Source: Pycnopodia helianthoides
Taxonomy: Eukaryota > Echinodermata > Asteroidea > Forcipulatida > Asteriidae
Length of the DNA stretch: 64,000 nucleotides
Direction of reading: 5' to 3'
Assembly (NCBI GenBank): GCA_032158295.1
Contig: CM063248.1
Location: 12,104,657 to 12,168,656, forward strand
The position numbers and the translations under genes are program-made. Every line of letters starts with the position of its first letter. The stretch's first letter is position 1. This document shows positions 1-11,490 of the stretch, one piece after another. The notes beneath the pieces were generated by a model. That model was not told the DNA's origin. It searched no databases and saw nothing but the letters and a program-made list of their open reading frames with translations.

Positions 1-1195
1 GGAAGGCAAGCCCATGGACTGGGAATGGACGGCATATAGTGAACTGGGTGCTGGTAACTTGTTCGTGCGTAAAGGTACCGGTACAGCAACATTGAACCTG
101 TGAGGTGATGGTTGGGTTCATGCGTTGAGCAATAGAAACATTGAACTGGAAGCTGGTTACATGTTCACGAGTGAAGGTATAAAGTTGTCGTTACGGCAGG
201 AAAGGGACACACTGTCCTTTCCAATTTGGAAGGTGCACCTGGTAAAATAGTACATCATGTTAACTCGTGAGGCTAAACTGTTATGAACGTTTCCCTTTAC
301 TCAATTATGGACCGTCCAGTATTGGCGCGGCTATCATATATCATTTTAGTCAATCCGGGCTCAACATTTTGCTTCCATATTCTGGAATATACAGTTATGG
401 AGAGATTACTGATGAGACATCAGGTTCGCACCGCAGGATAATGTATCAGAATGACTTTGAGGGTAAAATTACTTCAAATGAACTTTCATTGAACCCTTCG
501 GTAACCATTTTGTTAACACTGTAAATTTTCATAAATGAAAAGAATTAAATCTCTATATACGCGGATCTATTTCTAAACGAGAGCAGTTACACAACAACTA
601 CAGCCGAACCTTATACAATTAAAACAATAATAATCTACTGGTAAGCTTCATTTTTTGAGATTTTTTAAAAAAGAAGAAGAAGAAGAGGGCTAACAACGAA
701 AATTTGGTGTCACCTAAACTTATTTAACATGCCTGCCATTCACGCAAAGTTGGATACAAAGTCAACAATAAGAAATCAGCGCAAGATGACAGGTGTGACG
801 AAGTAAACATTCCGTCAAATTCAGGAGAAATTTTTTAAACATCAAAAAGGAATCAAGCGATCATTTCAGTTTTAGGGCCTATACTTTGTATTTATTTGCC
901 TAAATTAAAGATTTGTAATGATGTATCGATGGACGGAACTCAACCCTTTAAATCTAATAAATCGTGTACTTCCGCTGAGACAATTGAAAACAAAAAAATC
1001 ATCAAAGTTTGAGGCTTCTTCCCCTTTAAACATAAATTACTTTACACACGGTAACCTTTACATTTTGATTGAATACGTAAGAGTAAAAAGAATCTTGAAA
1101 ACCAGACAGTCTTAATAATTATTCCAGTCACACCTTTAAATCATGTAACATTTCTTCACTAATACCTCAACTTGACGGGGAAAAGGTGTAACACA
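1..1195. other. Unassigned AT-rich DNA
   Basis: No gene is recognised. A plus-strand open frame at 267-524 (85 codons) starts with ATG but has no familiar motif, no flanking splice signals that I trust and no codon pattern unlike its surroundings. An imperfect direct repeat of about 35 bp is visible near 40-77 and 146-182 (GAACTGG..GCTGGT followed by TTCGTG or TTCACG). A short A/GAA-rich tract lies near 660-685. Confidence 0.5.
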
Positions 1196-1219
1196 CTAGC
1201 GGGCATTTCGGTCGCTTAC

Positions 1220-1346
1220 CCCCGGGGGATCCGGAGTGGTCGATCCTCCTCCTGCTAGATCCGGCCACAACTCCACTTTAATAGTCGCCCCTACGGCCAG
1301 CCCCTTAATCTGCCCAGTGGTGCGCACCACTACTACATTGGGAATT
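1220..1346 (-). CDS. Possible internal exon (unidentified protein)
   Basis: On the minus strand a GC-rich open segment in otherwise AT-rich DNA reads IPNVVVVRTTGQIKGLAVG and continues through VELWPDLAGGGSTTPDPPG. It then meets a consensus donor (GGGG|GTAAGC, intron beginning at 1219). The AG used for the 5' boundary at 1346 has only a weak pyrimidine tract, so that end is uncertain. Valine/glycine-rich strands followed by a Pro/Thr/Ser linker would suit an extracellular or linker segment, but I do not recognise the family. It could also be a fragment of a repeat. Evidence is limited to composition and one good splice donor. Confidence 0.25.
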
Positions 1347-1830
1347 CTCGCAACCCAATACAGAACAATTTTGCTTTTCACGTAGCAAAATGATGAAGAT
1401 AAGAATTTCATTTCTTCGTAAAGCTTTTAGCATTGTTTAAATATTTTGGGTCCAGTGCAAAAAACAACTCACCCGTATGTGGAAACCAGCTGGTTATGAA
1501 ACTGGTGCCCTTCTGTCTACTGTATGGTCCGTCCAGAAAGTATATGACCCTTCGATAAATTGTCCGTACATATTTCCATGATATCAGAGGTTGCTATAAT
1601 ATTTAAAGGAACTGGTATGGCTTTGTATTATCAACAAAGTCAATAAACTATTTGATGTCAATTACAGATCAAAGAGGCATACAAGCGTCACAACGACAAC
1701 ACAGGTATACTATCTACATCTTCCATGTGCCGCACTTGACACAAATTTCTTCCGGATTTTGAGCTACTTAAACGCATTTGGCTAATGGCGAAGAGTGCTG
1801 AAACCGATAAGCTTTGCAACTAGCAACATC

Positions 1831-1990
1831 GGCCCTTTTCGAAGCCACGGGTTCGGCTTGGGACCCGTCAGTTATTTTTGAAAACGTACACGTTCGGTAC
1901 GGGACTTCAAACACTGGGCGGACGATGCCTATGCCGAAGCCAAAGCCTAAGCCGTAGCCGAAGCCTAAATATTTACATTATTCAGTTAAA
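1831..1990. repeat. Dispersed repeat with short GCC-N3 tandem
   Basis: The segment beginning GGCCCTTTTCGAAGCCACGG resembles sequence at 20755-20880, where a similar 'GGCC..TTTTCGAAACCACG' block and its inverted partner 'CGTGGTTTCAAAAAGGG' occur. From about 1925 to 1970 it carries a hexamer-like run of GCC alternating with GAA, AAA, TAA and GTA triplets. This looks like an old dispersed palindromic repeat rather than coding DNA. Confidence 0.45.
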
Positions 1991-2833
1991 CTGAATTGTC
2001 AATTTCTAATCAAAAATGTAAGCATACATTGTGTACATATCGAAAAGTACGACACCAAATCATCGTTCAACAACACCCCCTGAAAATGTTCCTTTTTCGA
2101 AAAATTACCATTCACCTTAAAATTTCATTTAAGAACTGTCATCGAACATGTCCGTTTCTTCAATCACATACGTCATAGGGCGGAGGGGCATTCAAATACC
2201 GACAGGCTTTTAATTTCATATGTGTAGTTTGTCTTGTACTTCCCGTTCAAGGGATTGCATTTCTCGTGTAACTAAAGAAACAAGAAACTGAGAAAATAGA
2301 GAAATTTCATCCTCGTGGGAGCAAGGCCCTTTTTATTTTGAAAAGGGCACTTGCATTGGAACATCTTACAGTCGATGGGAAACTTTAGAAGGGACAACAA
2401 GGTCAAGACCACGGGCAGCAGAAACCTTCGGGTGGTTCTTGACCAGAGTTTTTGTAAATTTCAATTCGTGTACAAATAAATTAAATTACCGGACAATATT
2501 GGATTTATCTCTGAAGGCCTAACGAATAAAAGTATGATGCATGGTAAATTACTTGCCTTTCAATTCGTTAGGTGTTGATCCCCGTTTAAATGGATGATGT
2601 GCAAACATGCATTCTACTTAAAAGCATAACTTGCAAAGGGGAGGGCAGTATAAACAAAACACCAAATCAGATATACAAAGGCTTTGCAAATAATTATATG
2701 GACGGAGAAAATACAGAACGACGGAGGACCGAGTATGATGTAATTGAGAAGTGAGAAATAAATCAAGAATTAGGTGCTGCGATCAGGGTCTCTGCTTGTG
2801 CTATTTACCAACGAGACACTTTTAACCGACATC
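1991..2833. other. Unassigned DNA with a diverged dispersed repeat
   Basis: No gene seen. Part of the interval (about 2290-2450, with 'aaagggcac', 'ttggaaca' and 'ggcaacaagg'-like words) resembles a dispersed repeat recognisable at 37250-37400 and, inverted, at 56955-57075. The match is weak here. Confidence 0.3.
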
Positions 2834-3512
2834 TCTGACCCTGGCCCTTTCGTCACCGTTTTCACGAAGAGACAATTTTGGCCATTCAACAAACATTCTT
2901 GTTTGGAGAAAACCCCGTTTGAAGTTAAACTATTTTTGAAATCACCGTTTCGGACACTGTTTGTCATTGAAACGTTTAAATTTTTCCAAGCATGAAAGTG
3001 GAGATCTTAAATCGTGTAAATCTTTTGCTATTTTAATTATTGTTGGTTTTATTAATGAGTAATTAACTGTTTAACACAATTGTCTGTTCGTGAAACTGCA
3101 AAACGAGGTGAGTGTGCAGCGCGTCATGTGCGCGTTGTGTACAAACCAATGCGTAAACGATGATTGTCTGTTCGTGAAAACGAATTTATCTAGGTCATAC
3201 ATTATTGTCGTGTAAAAATGTAAAACGCAGAGTATTCGTTTTTGGCACCGTGCCAGCGCTATGTACTTCAATGTAACAAATGACAAATCTAAAATTGTCT
3301 GTTCGTGAAAACGAAAACCTTACAGTTTGGTCAAATTGTCCTTGTGCTAATTAGTGTAATTCAAAAAGTATATCGTTTTATCACTTGAAACTTGGGGAAA
3401 ATGTTGATGTCAATAGTAACATTTAAAATATATAAAAACATCGGTTTGCCAAAATGTACACCTTTTTGTCAGAATTGTCTCTTCGTGAAAACGGTGACGA
3501 GTAAGGGTCAGG
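2834..3512. repeat. Inverted-repeat structure with five copies of a 20-bp motif
   Basis: The motif AATTGTCTSTTCGTGAAAAC occurs in direct orientation at about 3078, 3163, 3293 and 3473, and once in inverse orientation at about 2855-2876. The outermost copies sit in longer arms, roughly 2834-2877 and 3473-3512, that are inverted relative to each other, sharing GTCACCGTTTTCACGAAGAG and a CTGACCC block. Such an outer inverted pair with internal repeats of the same word resembles the subterminal repeat layout of hAT-like DNA transposons. No transposase frame is visible, so this would be a non-autonomous element or a foldback. Confidence 0.55.
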
Positions 3513-3549
3513 CATCTAAAAGAAACAAAACAACCCTATAGCGGTTTTC

Positions 3550-3945
3550 CTTAAAGAGGCTCCCAAGGTCAAATTCAGTTTTGAGGCGCACTCATTTTCC
3601 ATTTAGATAGTGTCCTCATGAAAGCAGGGAAACCAATTACAAACCTCTATTTGCTACTTTTTCGGAGCGAAATTTGAAACATGACGTCATTGGACAGCAA
3701 AAACAAATAGGTCTGTACATTCAAAAGAGGAATTTTTGCGTCACCCAAAAGGTCAAAATCAATGCTACTTTGGTTGAATATCATCAAAACTCAGGAATGA
3801 ACTGACAAATCTTTACAGAAAAATGTACAGATCATTTGAAATGTGACGTCACCGAGCGTTTTGGGATTTTGAAAATAATTGCACTTGAAGGGTATCAAAC
3901 ACAGTGGCATTTTAAACCATCTTAACGCAAGGCTAGAGACTTGTT
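3550..3945. mobile_element. MITE-like element, family also at 41.8 kb
   Basis: The left end (CTTAAAGAGGCTCCCAAGG, then a block ending GCACTCATTTTCC) matches the left arm of the element at 41813. The remainder matches 41920-42260 in the opposite orientation, including 'GTACAGACCTATTTGT', 'GATGATATTCAA' and 'GTTTGATACCCTTC'. No open frame of note. It is probably a non-autonomous DNA transposon; target duplication is not resolved. Confidence 0.6.
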
Positions 3946-5401
3946 ATTTTTCCCCGTGGTAAAAGAGTGGATCACAGAACTGAATTTGACCATGGAGTCT
4001 CTCTTTTAGCCTGGTTGTTGTAAGTATACGGGTTAACAAACAAAATGTAAAAGTCATAAATAATAATTCTAAAAACTCTCTAATTACAAGAGGGTCGCTG
4101 ATACTCCAGAGTAACATTAATAACAATATTAATAGTATTGGTTTAATAATACAATGTTAGTTGTTGATGATCACGAATGTTAGGCGACTGTTGAAAATCC
4201 TATCAGCTAGTTCAAAAGGTGTTTTGATTATGATTTCGCGGATTTGCTAATTGCCGAAACCCATGACGACTTTTTGAAACGACCAAATACTTGGTTGTAA
4301 AATGTGTTTATTGAAAACTAGAGGTTGGCTTAATATTAAGTGGACAAGTCATCCCCCTCTCCCAAATGAAAAAATAAATAAAAAATAGAACATCCCTTTA
4401 AACGACGGAGTATCAACAAATTAAATTGAATACTAATGGCCTTTCACGGTTCAATTAATCCACGTCTAAAGTGATATTAAACATCTGTACAAAAACACTA
4501 TTGACATCTGTGTTGATTTCCATAAATGTAACAAAATATATTATGGTTTATGCAAGGAGTGCATTGTTTACTGTTGTATTTAATTTGTATATAAGCGGGC
4601 ATGACTTTAAAAATCCTGTCGCCTAATTATAAATGCGGCAATCGTACTGTATAATCTGCTGTACTCTACAAGCAAACGCAACCTAATTAGGTACAACTTT
4701 CATTATTATAGTTGTTTTATTTTGAGCGAAAAGCACAGTTTGATACTCAATGATAATTCATCATACATTTAGGGTGCCATTTTAAGTTTCATAAAAATAT
4801 TCGGTTTCGAGTGTGTTTGTTTAACTGCCTGAGATATTGAACAGTAGGGCGAAACTCTGGGTGTTGGCGATTCAATGCAATTGCAGTCCTACTTTTGGCG
4901 TTAAGATTTGGTCCAGCAGTGAAAATAATGTTGCGTGTCTTGCGTAAACACTGATGGAGCGGGTTTCCACATCTTTTTGTAAGTTTAACCAGAGAATAAT
5001 TTGTTATTTTTTAATATCACCACTGTTTATTTGAGGAGGAAAATGAGGTTGAAAATAGGTCATGTTTCTTAGTGAAAATCAAATCGAAAATGTTTATAGG
5101 TCAACTAATAACTATCTTATCTGTCGGTTGCTTAATTTATAATATTTAATGGTTTAAAACGTTTAAAGTGTTCAACACGCAAAATAGCAATAACTAAATT
5201 CCCATCGAAATTAATTTATAAAACTTATAAATTAAATTTATAAGTTTGAATATATTTTGATGCATTTTATTTTTATTTATTTTTTTTGCTGAAAAACACA
5301 TTTTCTTTTCCACAAGTACAGTTGGTATACGGCGGTTTGATAAATTAACATTAATTAAATGTGAAAGGGGCAATAACAAGGTAACGGTGAGCTTAAATAG
5401 T
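3946..5401. other. Unassigned AT-rich DNA
   Basis: No gene or array seen. The interval is strongly AT-rich (for example 5195-5300) and contains only short open frames with no recognisable motif. Confidence 0.5.
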
Positions 5402-7420
5402 CAAAGAGACAAATATTTGAAGAGATGGAAATTTGAAGAGATGGAGTTTCGGAGAGATGAAGATTCGAAGAGATGAAAATTCTAAGAAATGAAGATTCGA
5501 AGAGATGGAGATTTGAAGAGATGGTTTGTGAAGAGACAAAGATTTGAAGAGATGAAGATTTGAAGAAATGAAGATTTGAAGAGATGGTTTGTGAAGAGAC
5601 AAAGATTTGAAGAGATGAAGATTTGAAGAGATGAAGATTCGAAAAGATGAAGATTCTAAGAAATGAAGATTTGAAGAGATGGTTTGTGAAGAGACAAAGA
5701 TTTGAAGAGATGAAGATTTGAAGAGATGAAGATTCGAAGAGATGAAGATTCTAAGAAATGAAGATTTGAAGAGATGGTTTGTGAAGAGACAAAGATTTGA
5801 AGAGATGAAGATTGAAAGATGAAGATTCGAAGAGTAAGATTGAAAAGATGAAGATTTGAAGAGATGGTTTGTGAAGAGACAAAGATTTGAAGAGATGAAG
5901 ATTTGAAGAGATGAAGATTCGAAGAGATGAAGATTGAAGAAATGAAGATTTGAAGAGATGGTTTGTGAAGAGACAAAGATTTGAAGAGATGAAGATTTGA
6001 AGAGATGAAGATTTGAAGAGATGAAGATTCGAAGAGATGGTTTGTGAAGAGACAAAGATTTGAAGAGATGAAGATTTGAAGAGATGAAGATTCGAAGAGA
6101 TGAAGATTCTAAGAAATGAAGATTTGAAGAGATGGTTTGTGAAGAGACAAAGATTTGAAGAGATGAGATTTGAAGAGATGAAGATTCGAAGAGATGAAGA
6201 TTTGAAGAGATGAGATTTGTGAAGAGACAAAGATTTGAAGAGATGAAGATTTGAAGAGATGAAGATTTGAAGAGATGAAGATTCGAAGAGATGGTTTGTG
6301 AAGAGACAAAGATTTGAAGAGATGAAGATTTGAAGAGATGAAGATTCGAAGAGATGAAGATTCTAAGAAATGAAGATTTGAAGAGATGGTTTGTGAAGAG
6401 ACAAAGATTTGAAGAGATGAAGATTTGAAGAGATGAAGATTCGAAGAGATGAAGATTCGAAAAGATGAAGATTTGAAGAGATGGTTTGTGAAGAGACAAA
6501 GATTTGAAGAGATGAAGATTTGAAGAGATGAAGATTCGAAGAGATGAAGATTCTAAGAAATGAAGATTTGAAGAGATGGTTTGTGAAGAGACAAAGATTT
6601 GAAGAGATAAAGATTTAAAGAGATGAAAATTCGAAGAGATGAAGATTCTGAAGAGATGAGATTTGAAGAGATGGATTTTGAAGAGATAAAGATTTGAAGA
6701 GATGAAGATTGAAGAGATGAAGATTCGAAGAGATGAAGATTTGAAGAGATGGTTTGTGAAGAGACAAAGATTTGAAGAGATGAAGATTTGAAGAGATGAA
6801 GATTCGAAGAGATGAAGATTCGAAGAGATGAAGATTTGAAGAGATGGAGATTCGAAGAGATGAAAGATTTGAAGAGATGAAGATTTGAAGAGATGAAGAA
6901 TCGAAAAGATGAAGATTCGAAGAGATGAAGATTCGAAGAGATGAAGATTCGAAGAGATGAAGATTTGAAGAGATAAAAATTTGAAGAGATGTAGATTCGA
7001 AGAGATGAAGATTTGAAGAGATGAAGATTGAAGAGATGAAGAATCGAAAAGATGAAGATTCGAAAAGATGAAGATTTGAAGAGATGAAGATTTAGAAGAG
7101 ATGAAGATTCGAAGAGATGGAGATTTGAAGAGATGAAGATTTGAAGAGATGAAGATTTGAAGAGATGAAGATTCGAAGAGATGAAGATTCGAAGAGATGA
7201 AGATTCGAAGAGATGAAGATTTGAAGAGATGAAGATTTGAAGAGACGAAGATTCGAAGAGATAAAGAATTTAAAAGAAGATTTGAAGAGATGGAGATTTG
7301 AAGAGATGAGGATTTGAAGAGGAAGATTCGAAGAGATGAAGAATTGAAGAGATGAAGATTTACATATAGATGAATAAGTGAAGAGATGAGATTTTAAAAG
7401 ATGAAGATTTGAAGAGATGG
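5402..7420. repeat. 16-bp minisatellite with higher-order repeats
   Basis: About 126 units of GAAGAGATGAAGATTT (last base T or C) run head to tail. A variant block, GGTTTGTGAAGAGACAAAG, recurs near 5523, 5585, 5681, 5776, 5866, 5959, 6039, 6132, 6293, 6386, 6482 and 6577, then 6750. It marks a higher-order unit of mostly 80-96 bp, that is five or six basic units. From about 6850 onward the variant drops out and the array becomes a simpler, more degenerate 16-mer. Because 3 x 16 = 48 bp, the minus strand has stop-free frames of up to 368 codons repeating every 16 residues (IFISSNLHLFKSSSLQ). I regard these frames as by-products of the repeat, not genes. Confidence 0.95.
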
Positions 7421-7735
7421 ACGTTGAATCCTTCGATCGGATATCGGGCACCAACTGCATCTCTGGCCGCAGCATTTGCGCACCAGCCCTCAGAAATCTG
7501 AGAAACGATTCATGCCTGATGCATGAATCGTTTCTCAGATTCAAACGTCTTTGGGTGCAAAATTGTCAAAACCATTCACTACTTTGAAGGGAGTCCTTTC
7601 TCATAACCGTTTTCACTATATCAACAGCTGCAGTGCTTCTCACCAAGTGAGTTTTTATGGTCATTAATTTTGGAGTACTAAAGTATGACCACTAACTTTT
7701 AAGGAAAATGACAGCACTTTAGACGATCTCGCTCG
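7421..7735. mobile_element. Palindromic MITE-like element (relative at 45.6 kb)
   Basis: The sequence is homologous, in reverse orientation, to 45585-45880: both share a TGGTCATTAATTTTGGAGTA block, a GAAAGG-ACTCCCTTC block and the core AATCTGAGAAACGATTCATG. Here the core forms a perfect 21-bp inverted repeat, 7495-7515 and 7521-7541, with the 5-bp loop CTGAT. One end abuts the 16-bp minisatellite directly. No coding capacity. Family ends are not cleanly defined from two copies. Confidence 0.6.
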
Positions 7736-8985
7736 GGGTTTAGCACAGCAATAAAATTACCATCAAGTATAAAGCAGCACCGTGTAAACCATTACTCGGT
7801 GCTATGTCAAGGAAGAAGGTCTTATACTTCAAAACGTAGCTCCACATGTATTGCAGGATAAATTATATAATAATGTTGCAGCGCCATGAGCGTCACTGAG
7901 TGACGGATTTGAGCGCTATATAAGAAGCCTGACTACTACTATTATTATTTTTAAAGACTCCTGAATGAAAAAGCTATAGAAACTACAATCCGCCTCATGA
8001 CAATTAATCCCGTGTACAACGTCTTTAACTTACCATAGTAAGATTTTTGTTTGCTTTATGGAATGGTGGATAAATTATTGAAATAAACACTGTAAAATGC
8101 GTACCGGTACATTATAATCATGCAATATTTTATTCGATTTAAAGTATGATTTCAGCAATTATGTCCGCCCCATGTCCGACCGAACCGAGGCGTGCATGCT
8201 TCTAGACACGTCTGTCCCCTAAATTAATACAAGCCCCACCCCAGGCGTCTGTCTATTCCATTGTATATCTTTTTTTCTTTTTGTAAACTGCTATCTTGTA
8301 TCTGATCTGATGTGAAAAACAACATTCATAATTGCAGTCTCCAGGCTATTTCTTTACCACACTCCCTTGAGCCTCCCACGATATGAGTGAAAAAAAAAAC
8401 GTTATCACGATCTCGTGCTTGTGTTTACTGTGCACTCGCCTTGTGCCGAAGAGGAGGAGGTTGAGGGGAGATTTCCCTGGTGTTAACGAGCCTGTATAGT
8501 GTGTCACTAACCCTGTAGCTCGCCTCTTTTTTTAATCATGCTTCGCAACTATTTATTCATACAAATCATCTGTTTGTAGAGTGGGACAGAGTCGACACTG
8601 ATCATACCCAGAAGAGGCTGCCGGAAGACAAAAAGACAAAGATCAATAATTGGATTTTATTATTTTGTAACGGAGCGCCTGTCTTGGGGTGAGGTCTCTA
8701 TGCCCATCATCATTGTGTCAGTCCTCATCAGTGTTTAAGTCTAGCCTGGCGGAGATCGGGGGGGGGGGAGGGTTGAGAAAAATGTAACACTCTCTTATTT
8801 CACTATCTCAAAGATTCTTACCAAGCTGATGTATAACAAACAACAATGCCAAACAACAACAAAAAAAACTCAAAATGGTTTTACGTGCGATTGCTCCTAC
8901 AATGCATTGGAATGTAGCACGTTCGAGCCGGGTGGAAATCAGAATTTGTTAACGTAATAAATGCATTTAATATAATAATATAAAC
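7736..8985. other. Mostly unassigned DNA with a retroposon-like 3' tail
   Basis: No gene seen. At about 7880-7955 the sequence GAGCGCTATATAAGAAG followed by ACTACTACTATTATTATT resembles the 3' tail of L2/CR1-type LINEs and the SINEs that share it. No matching body is recognised upstream. A G run lies at 8758-8768. Confidence 0.4.
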
Positions 8986-9060
8986 GATAAGAAAAATAGA
9001 ATTAGCTGTTGCAAACTGCTAGTTAATACCAACCAAAAGGACCTATGGTATAAATGCAAA
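8986..9060 (-). repeat. Dispersed repeat, inverted copy at 25.05 kb
   Basis: The block containing ATAGAATTAGCTGTTGCAAA and GGACCTATGGTATAAATGC is nearly the reverse complement of 25046-25112. The two copies lie 16 kb apart in opposite orientations. Family unknown; strand given relative to the copy at 25 kb. Confidence 0.6.
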
Positions 9061-9167
9061 TAAGTGGCATGGAGTGGCGTTTCGACCCAAGAAGAGTCTT
9101 TCTCGAAGGCTAAATGGCAACACAACACACATAAGCAGGTACACTGGTGTAACAGAACAGTCAAGTG

Positions 9168-9236
9168 AAGAGATGAAGACGAGAAACAGAAGAGAGTACA
9201 GAGAGAGAGAGAGAGATGAAGAGAGGAGAGGAGACG

Positions 9237-9288
<52 letters not shown>

Positions 9289-9402
9289 AAGCAGAGACGA
9301 AGAGAGAAGGAAAGTGAGATGGGATGGAGAGGAGAAGAGGCGAGGAGAGAGAGAGAGAGATAGAGAGAGAGGAAGAAGAGAGAATGAGAGAGAGAGAGGG
9401 AG
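9168..9402. repeat. GA-rich microsatellite
   Basis: About 230 bp of impure (GA)n with runs such as GAGAGAGAGAGAGAGAGA. It generates stop-free frames on both strands (R/E-rich on plus, S/L-rich on minus, up to 163 codons). These have the composition of the repeat and are not called as genes. Confidence 0.95.
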
Positions 9403-10596
9403 GCAAACCCAAAGCAATGTGTCCCTTTAACATCAGAAATGTAGCCATTGTGACGCATTTGATTCCATTTTACCGTCGGCCCAACGCTTACATTCCACCC
9501 AACGCTTACATTCCACCTTCGGTTACAGTTGTAATAGTTGTCTTAACTTATGGCACAATCTAGAACTAAAGTTACTTTGCTAAGTACATAGACCAACGAG
9601 TCGTTAGCATTCATGAATAAAAGATGACCTCTTCCTTTTTCTAACCCGTTAACGTGTGAAGAGTTGGCGGCAACAGCACACTCTGTGGAGAACCACTTTT
9701 GATATCTCCTTTATCAACAACGCCCGTCGCGCAGATGGCACTGTGTCAGGTCTCTGCACTTACAGGCCATCTCATTAGTAATTAAGTGCTAATCACAATT
9801 TTACTGTGCATTTATATCTGTTTAAAGGATACAATTTGCATTGCCAAACAAATTGGAATATTGGGAAATTTATTAGTTTAACAGCCTTTTGTTTTTCTGA
9901 TGACGGATGAATGATTTTTGCTGTGCTTCATCCGTTTATTGATGTAGCGACTGCATTACACAAACTGACTACGAAGACATGTCAAAATCAAACTGAAGCT
10001 AATTAGTGTGAAGTGTCATTAAAACCTAGATCCACTAAGCTATATTTGTGATTATGTATTGAACAATACAGACTTGCTGTCAATCTCATTAATGATAAGG
10101 TTGGGTCTTATATCGAAGCTATTCCCCGTAAAAATGAAGGTCAGGGTTCTGCCTAGGATTTCTTTAGTAGCAGAAAAATGTTTCCCTGGAAACCATTATG
10201 AGGAGGATCAGTTACACGGTGTAGATCATAAAAATAGACTAAAACCAAAGTACTCAAAGTTAATGGATTTGGATACCATTTTTAAACTGGTAAATACGCA
10301 ATTTTACGTTTCTTTGAAAAGCTTAAAAGGAACTTGTAAGTTTGATTTAAAAATTACAAAAAAATGTGTGGTGATCGGAAACAGAGGAAATTCTGCCAGT
10401 GGTGGTTAGGGAATCCTGAGTGCCGGGCAGGTTTTCCGGCACCAATTACTGTGGGCAGAACCATGGAAGGTGGAGTGGTCAGAGGCTAGTGTTCCCTGTA
10501 ATTATGTTATCAGAAGAAATTTTTCAGTTAAGCTAAGAATATCCACATAATAGCTACTAAAGAATTGCTACTGTTTGCAATTATTATGTGCTTTAC
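9403..10596. other. Unassigned DNA
   Basis: No gene recognised. A 19-bp word, CCCAACGCTTACATTCCAC, is duplicated in tandem at about 9480-9517. A 116-codon plus-strand frame at 10059-10409 has no recognisable domain and no supporting signals. Confidence 0.45.
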
Positions 10597-11180
10597 CAGG
10601 GGTTACTGATGAGAGGTATTGATACAGCGCGCTGCCCATGGTAGCGAAGACCTCGATTTCACAAAGAACTAAGATTGATCGTAACTGCAAATCACTCTTA
10701 AATGCTAAGCAAAGTGTGATGTCACAGCGAATCACTAATGGCCAAACTATTTAAGATGAATCTTAAAGGAACGCTACAGAATTGGTAGGAAATAAACTTG
10801 TAAAATATACTTCTTGATCACAGATTTACATAAAACTTACACGGTCTAATGATGATGATAGTAGAAAACATCCCTTGAAATATTTCTGTCTGAAATGCCA
10901 TATTTGATGAGAAATGAATAAACTAATTTTCCGATTGGAGTTTATCGCTCAGTGAGCGTTTTATTCATTTGTTGAATCTATTGATTTCATGCAAATGTGT
11001 AATCGGTTTTTCACTATTTTCTCGTGACCCAGATGGCCGATCGATCTCAAACTTCTACAGGTTTGTCAGTTTATGTAATGGTGATTACATAAAGTGCTTG
11101 CACTGCCAACAACTATTTTGTTAGCAAAACCAATTCTGTAATGTTCCTTTAAGAGCGCTTTGTGAAGTCGGCCCCTGGTA
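10597..11180. mobile_element. Outer repeat element split by a nested MITE
   Basis: The left part begins CCAGGGGTTACTGATG and includes GATTTCACAAAG; the right part ends CTTTGTGAAGTCGGCCCCTGG, its imperfect reverse complement. The two halves flank the TTAA-ended element at 10762-11153, which appears to have inserted into it. No coding capacity. Confidence 0.5.
10762..11153. mobile_element. MITE with 24-bp terminal inverted repeats and TTAA ends
   Basis: Terminal repeats CTTAAAGGAACGCTACAGAA (left, continuing TTGG) and their reverse complement at the right end (CCAATTCTGTA..GTTCCTTTAAG) match at 22 of 24 positions. Both ends contain TTAA, the target preferred by piggyBac-type transposons, so the element may have been mobilised by such a transposase; that link is inference. 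The interior is AT-rich and non-coding. Confidence 0.75.
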
Positions 11181-11239
11181 GGGATGAGCTGAAAAACAAA
11201 GCGGATTTATTTCGAGTGTGGCAGTCGACATAATAGCTC

Positions 11240-11490
11240 CCTTCGGTATTGTAAGTTAACAAACTACAATCCCGGCCATATCTCGTTGGGCCCCCACCCC
11301 GGGCCCCCGTTCAATGTGGGCTCTCATTGCGCAGTCTGCGCTCCAGCTGGTTTAACAACATTGAGCGGGGGAACTGGGGAGGGTACGTTTATTGTCGCGT
11401 GGCCCATGCATGGCCCAAGCAATTTTGCCGGAATTGTAGTTCCCCAGGCTAAGCCGAGGGAACTATAGTTTGTCGATTTCCAATACCTCG
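11240..11490. repeat. Inverted-repeat element, GC-rich core
   Basis: Left block AACAAACTACAATCCCGGCC is matched in inverse by GCCGGAATTGTAGTTCC (about 11427-11443) and again by GGGAACTATAGTTTGT (about 11458-11473). The core is GC-rich (GGGCCCCCACCCCGGGCCCC). An open frame at 11286-11468 lies inside but has no recognisable features. Probably a short TIR element. Confidence 0.45.

Noticed and set aside
5393..6499. 368-codon minus-strand open frame
   Set aside because: It is a strict 16-residue repeat produced by the 16-bp minisatellite (48 bp = 16 codons), with no unique sequence or gene signals.
8967..9458. Ser/Leu-rich minus frame (163 codons) and Arg/Glu-rich plus frame (118 codons)
   Set aside because: Both are translations of a GA microsatellite.
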